A stretch of 64,000 nucleotides of DNA, taken from contig CAUYUJ010018623.1 in the NCBI GenBank assembly GCA_963575745.1, forward strand, positions 112,001 to 176,000, given 5' to 3'. Origin of the DNA: Prorocentrum cordatum (Eukaryota; Sar; Dinophyceae; Prorocentrales; Prorocentraceae). Shown here one piece after another: positions 62,438 through 64,000 of this stretch. Every line of letters starts with the position of its first letter. Position 1 is the stretch's first letter. Position numbers and translations under genes: made by a program. The notes under the pieces are model-generated. The model had not been told where the DNA came from, ran no database searches, and was given only the letters and a program-made list of their open reading frames with translations.

Positions 62438-63400
62438 GATTGGCTGCTTGCAGTGTCACGATGCAGAGAGGCTCTTCGACCCATCACAGCGAATATTTCA
62501 CATACAGGCTTGGGATCGACGGCCTATCTTCAACGATGTCCGCATGGGGGACTTCATTATCGTCAAAACTTGGGGCTCAATCAATTGCTACCATTATGAC
62601 AACCACTACCCCAAGGGCGACTACAACACGAGAGCTCGCATGAATAAGTGCCACGTCTATGGTCCAGTTATACATTTCGGAGTATTCGAAAAGTTCTTTT
62701 CAGTGCAAATACTTATCCTCAACTACGGTCTACGATGGGTAAACATATGGTATTGCAGCAAAAACCTGCCCCTCAAGGGCATTGTCTTCGCTCTGCCAGT
62801 ACGCGCTGACATTGACCCCGTCCACTTGAATGTCGCGCTCCAGGGCCCGTCTTCGTGCAGTGATCAGATCGCAGAATTTGCCAATACAGGTGCTCTGCCA
62901 TATCTGGGAATGCCGACCATATACAAGCCGCGTATCCCACGTGCGCCGCCCAGACGCCCCGCCCCTCGGACACCTGATCCCGACCAGGAGCTGGTGGCGA
63001 CACCTGCCGACGATCCCATGGCGGACGACGAGGGATCCACACGCGATGCGGGTCAATCCAATGATGCCCCAGTCGCTGTCATCATTGACACTTCTACCAT
63101 AACACTCACAGACGAGGAGAAGGCAGCCAATGATACCATGAAGGCAGAAATGACGGCGGATATGCATGCTGATGAGGACGTTGGATCTTCCATCCTCGAT
63201 AACATCATCGACCCGCCAGATAATTTCCTCAATCGCCCCGACTACGACCCAGAGGATCATACTAAATGGATTCTTTCCTCTTGCGACCACAGGGTGTATT
63301 ACTGGACATCGGCACCACTGGTGGACTCACCCATGATTCAGGTGAAACAAATCATTGAGCTACACGCTGGCAGGGCCAACCTTGTGGTGGACAAGATGTG
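62430..63400 (+). CDS. Continuation of the unknown protein in a second frame
   Basis: The frame beginning around 62430 is open to the end of the window, and protein-like until about 63400. It reads CLQCHDAERLFDPSQRIFHI, WDRRPIFNDVRMGDFIIVKT, NDVRMGDFII, HVYGPVIHFGVFEKFFSVQI and KNLPLKGIVFALPVRADIDP. A Pro-rich stretch and acidic sequence follow (DNIIDPPDNFLNRPDYDPED), then IELHAGRANLVVDKM. It directly follows 60425-62437, so the two are probably one gene separated by an indel or small intron near 62430. The family is not recognised. Confidence 0.45.
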
Positions 63401-63952
63401 TCATACTTACGATTTGAGTTCCGCTTCGGAACCAGTGCGGGCGCATACCAGATGGACTACGACCACACCCATACATGGGCACGTGATTTGCCAATATGCA
63501 ACGCAGATCATTTCTTCAAGAAGATGGTGCATTTTCTCGACCCTGAGGTTATTCCGGAGTCAACTACAAGTATCTTCCAATGGATTTCCAAAGTGTACCA
63601 AACGATCTTGTTGGATGGCATCAGGGAGCTACATCAATTTACCAACGCTTCCATCAACAAGAACCATCCTGCTCTTACTGCGTTGCGAGCACTCTTCACA
63701 GAGCGCAAAAAGACACATGGATACCCAGGCTTCCCCGCGTGGGAGGAGCCGGTGGCGACACCTGCCGCGCCTGACCAGGACGACCCAGGCGCCAGGCAGG
63801 ATATTACCCAGGACCCAGGTAGTGTTGCTTCTGCAGCCCCAGACCAAGAAACCATGGTGCAGGTCCTGGCCGAGATGCAAAACATCGACCGCGACGTGGG
63901 CCTCGCATTCGGGTGGACATGGCCGCATCCTACGAGCAGACGGACTCCATGA
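63398..63952 (+). CDS. Continuation of the unknown protein in a third frame
   Basis: The frame opens SYLRFEFRFGTSAGAYQMDY and continues with WARDLPICNADHFFKKMVHF, WISKVYQTILLDGIRELHQF and a Pro/Asp-rich linker. It ends QVLAEMQNIDRDVGLAFGWT and WPHPTSRRTP at 63952. It takes over where the frame of 62430-63400 loses protein character, so a frameshift lies at 63395-63410. No domain is recognised. The remaining ~50 bases to the window end carry no assignable feature. Confidence 0.4.
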   Translation: MSYLRFEFRFGTSAGAYQMDYDHTHTWARDLPICNADHFFKKMVHFLDPEVIPESTTSIFQWISKVYQTILLDGIRELHQFTNASINKNHPALTALRALFTERKKTHGYPGFPAWEEPVATPAAPDQDDPGARQDITQDPGSVASAAPDQETMVQVLAEMQNIDRDVGLAFGWTWPHPTSRRTP

Positions 63953-64000
63953 CTATAGACGCCTCCGAGTACACAGGACTACCGGGAGAAAGGCTATCGC

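Overview
The window looks like nuclear DNA of a dinoflagellate; this is inferred from several features together and is not proven. They are high GC content, very large amounts of tandem repeat, duplicated gene modules on one strand, a Ty1/copia element whose gag carries CCCH zinc fingers, a decayed Helitron, and no bacterial gene organisation. I see no rRNA, tRNA or CRISPR. Many coding tracts change frame or hit single stop codons. Some breaks may be introns, since dinoflagellate splice sites are non-canonical, but most look like decay.

Layout. (1) 1-8.7 kb: tandem copies of two unrecognised gene types, called A and B here, in the order B0, A1-B1, A2-B2, all on +. They are peppered with a 14-base motif, GCTGCCTCTGGCGC, which inside convincing coding sequence is always read as Ala-Ala-Ser-Gly-Ala. 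(2) 7.1-38.5 kb: a satellite domain. Its main component is a 21/42-bp repeat in several arrays that switch strand near 9.74 kb and 37.0 kb. Between them lie a 77-bp array (13.2-15.0 kb), two 90-bp arrays (29.8-31.5 and 34.1-35.8 kb), two GCTGA/GCTGT blocks and a 185-bp module present twice. Together these form a higher-order repeat. (3) 16.6-29.8 kb, minus strand: a decayed autonomous Helitron with a ubiquitin-specific-protease-like domain, a DUF6570-like Cys region, a HUH Rep domain, a Tyr pair and a PIF1-type helicase. It lies exactly between the 185-bp module and the 90-bp array, which are directly joined in the second copy. (4) 37.3-39.8 kb: more + strand ORFs with the Ala-Ala-Ser-Gly-Ala motif. 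(5) 40-48.5 kb: a transposase-like relic, then microsatellites, a 12-bp GC-rich minisatellite and a 101-bp tandem array. (6) 48.6-57.2 kb: a nearly complete but disrupted Ty1/copia element (gag, protease, integrase, reverse transcriptase, RNase H). (7) 57.7-64 kb: a run of + strand coding tracts of unknown function that leaves the window.

The best candidates for something new are the in-frame AASGA micro-motif, a second short motif (GTCACCGAGGGCC plus NTTTC) that marks intron-like segments and one edge of the Helitron insertion, and the protease-bearing Helitron nested in a higher-order satellite.
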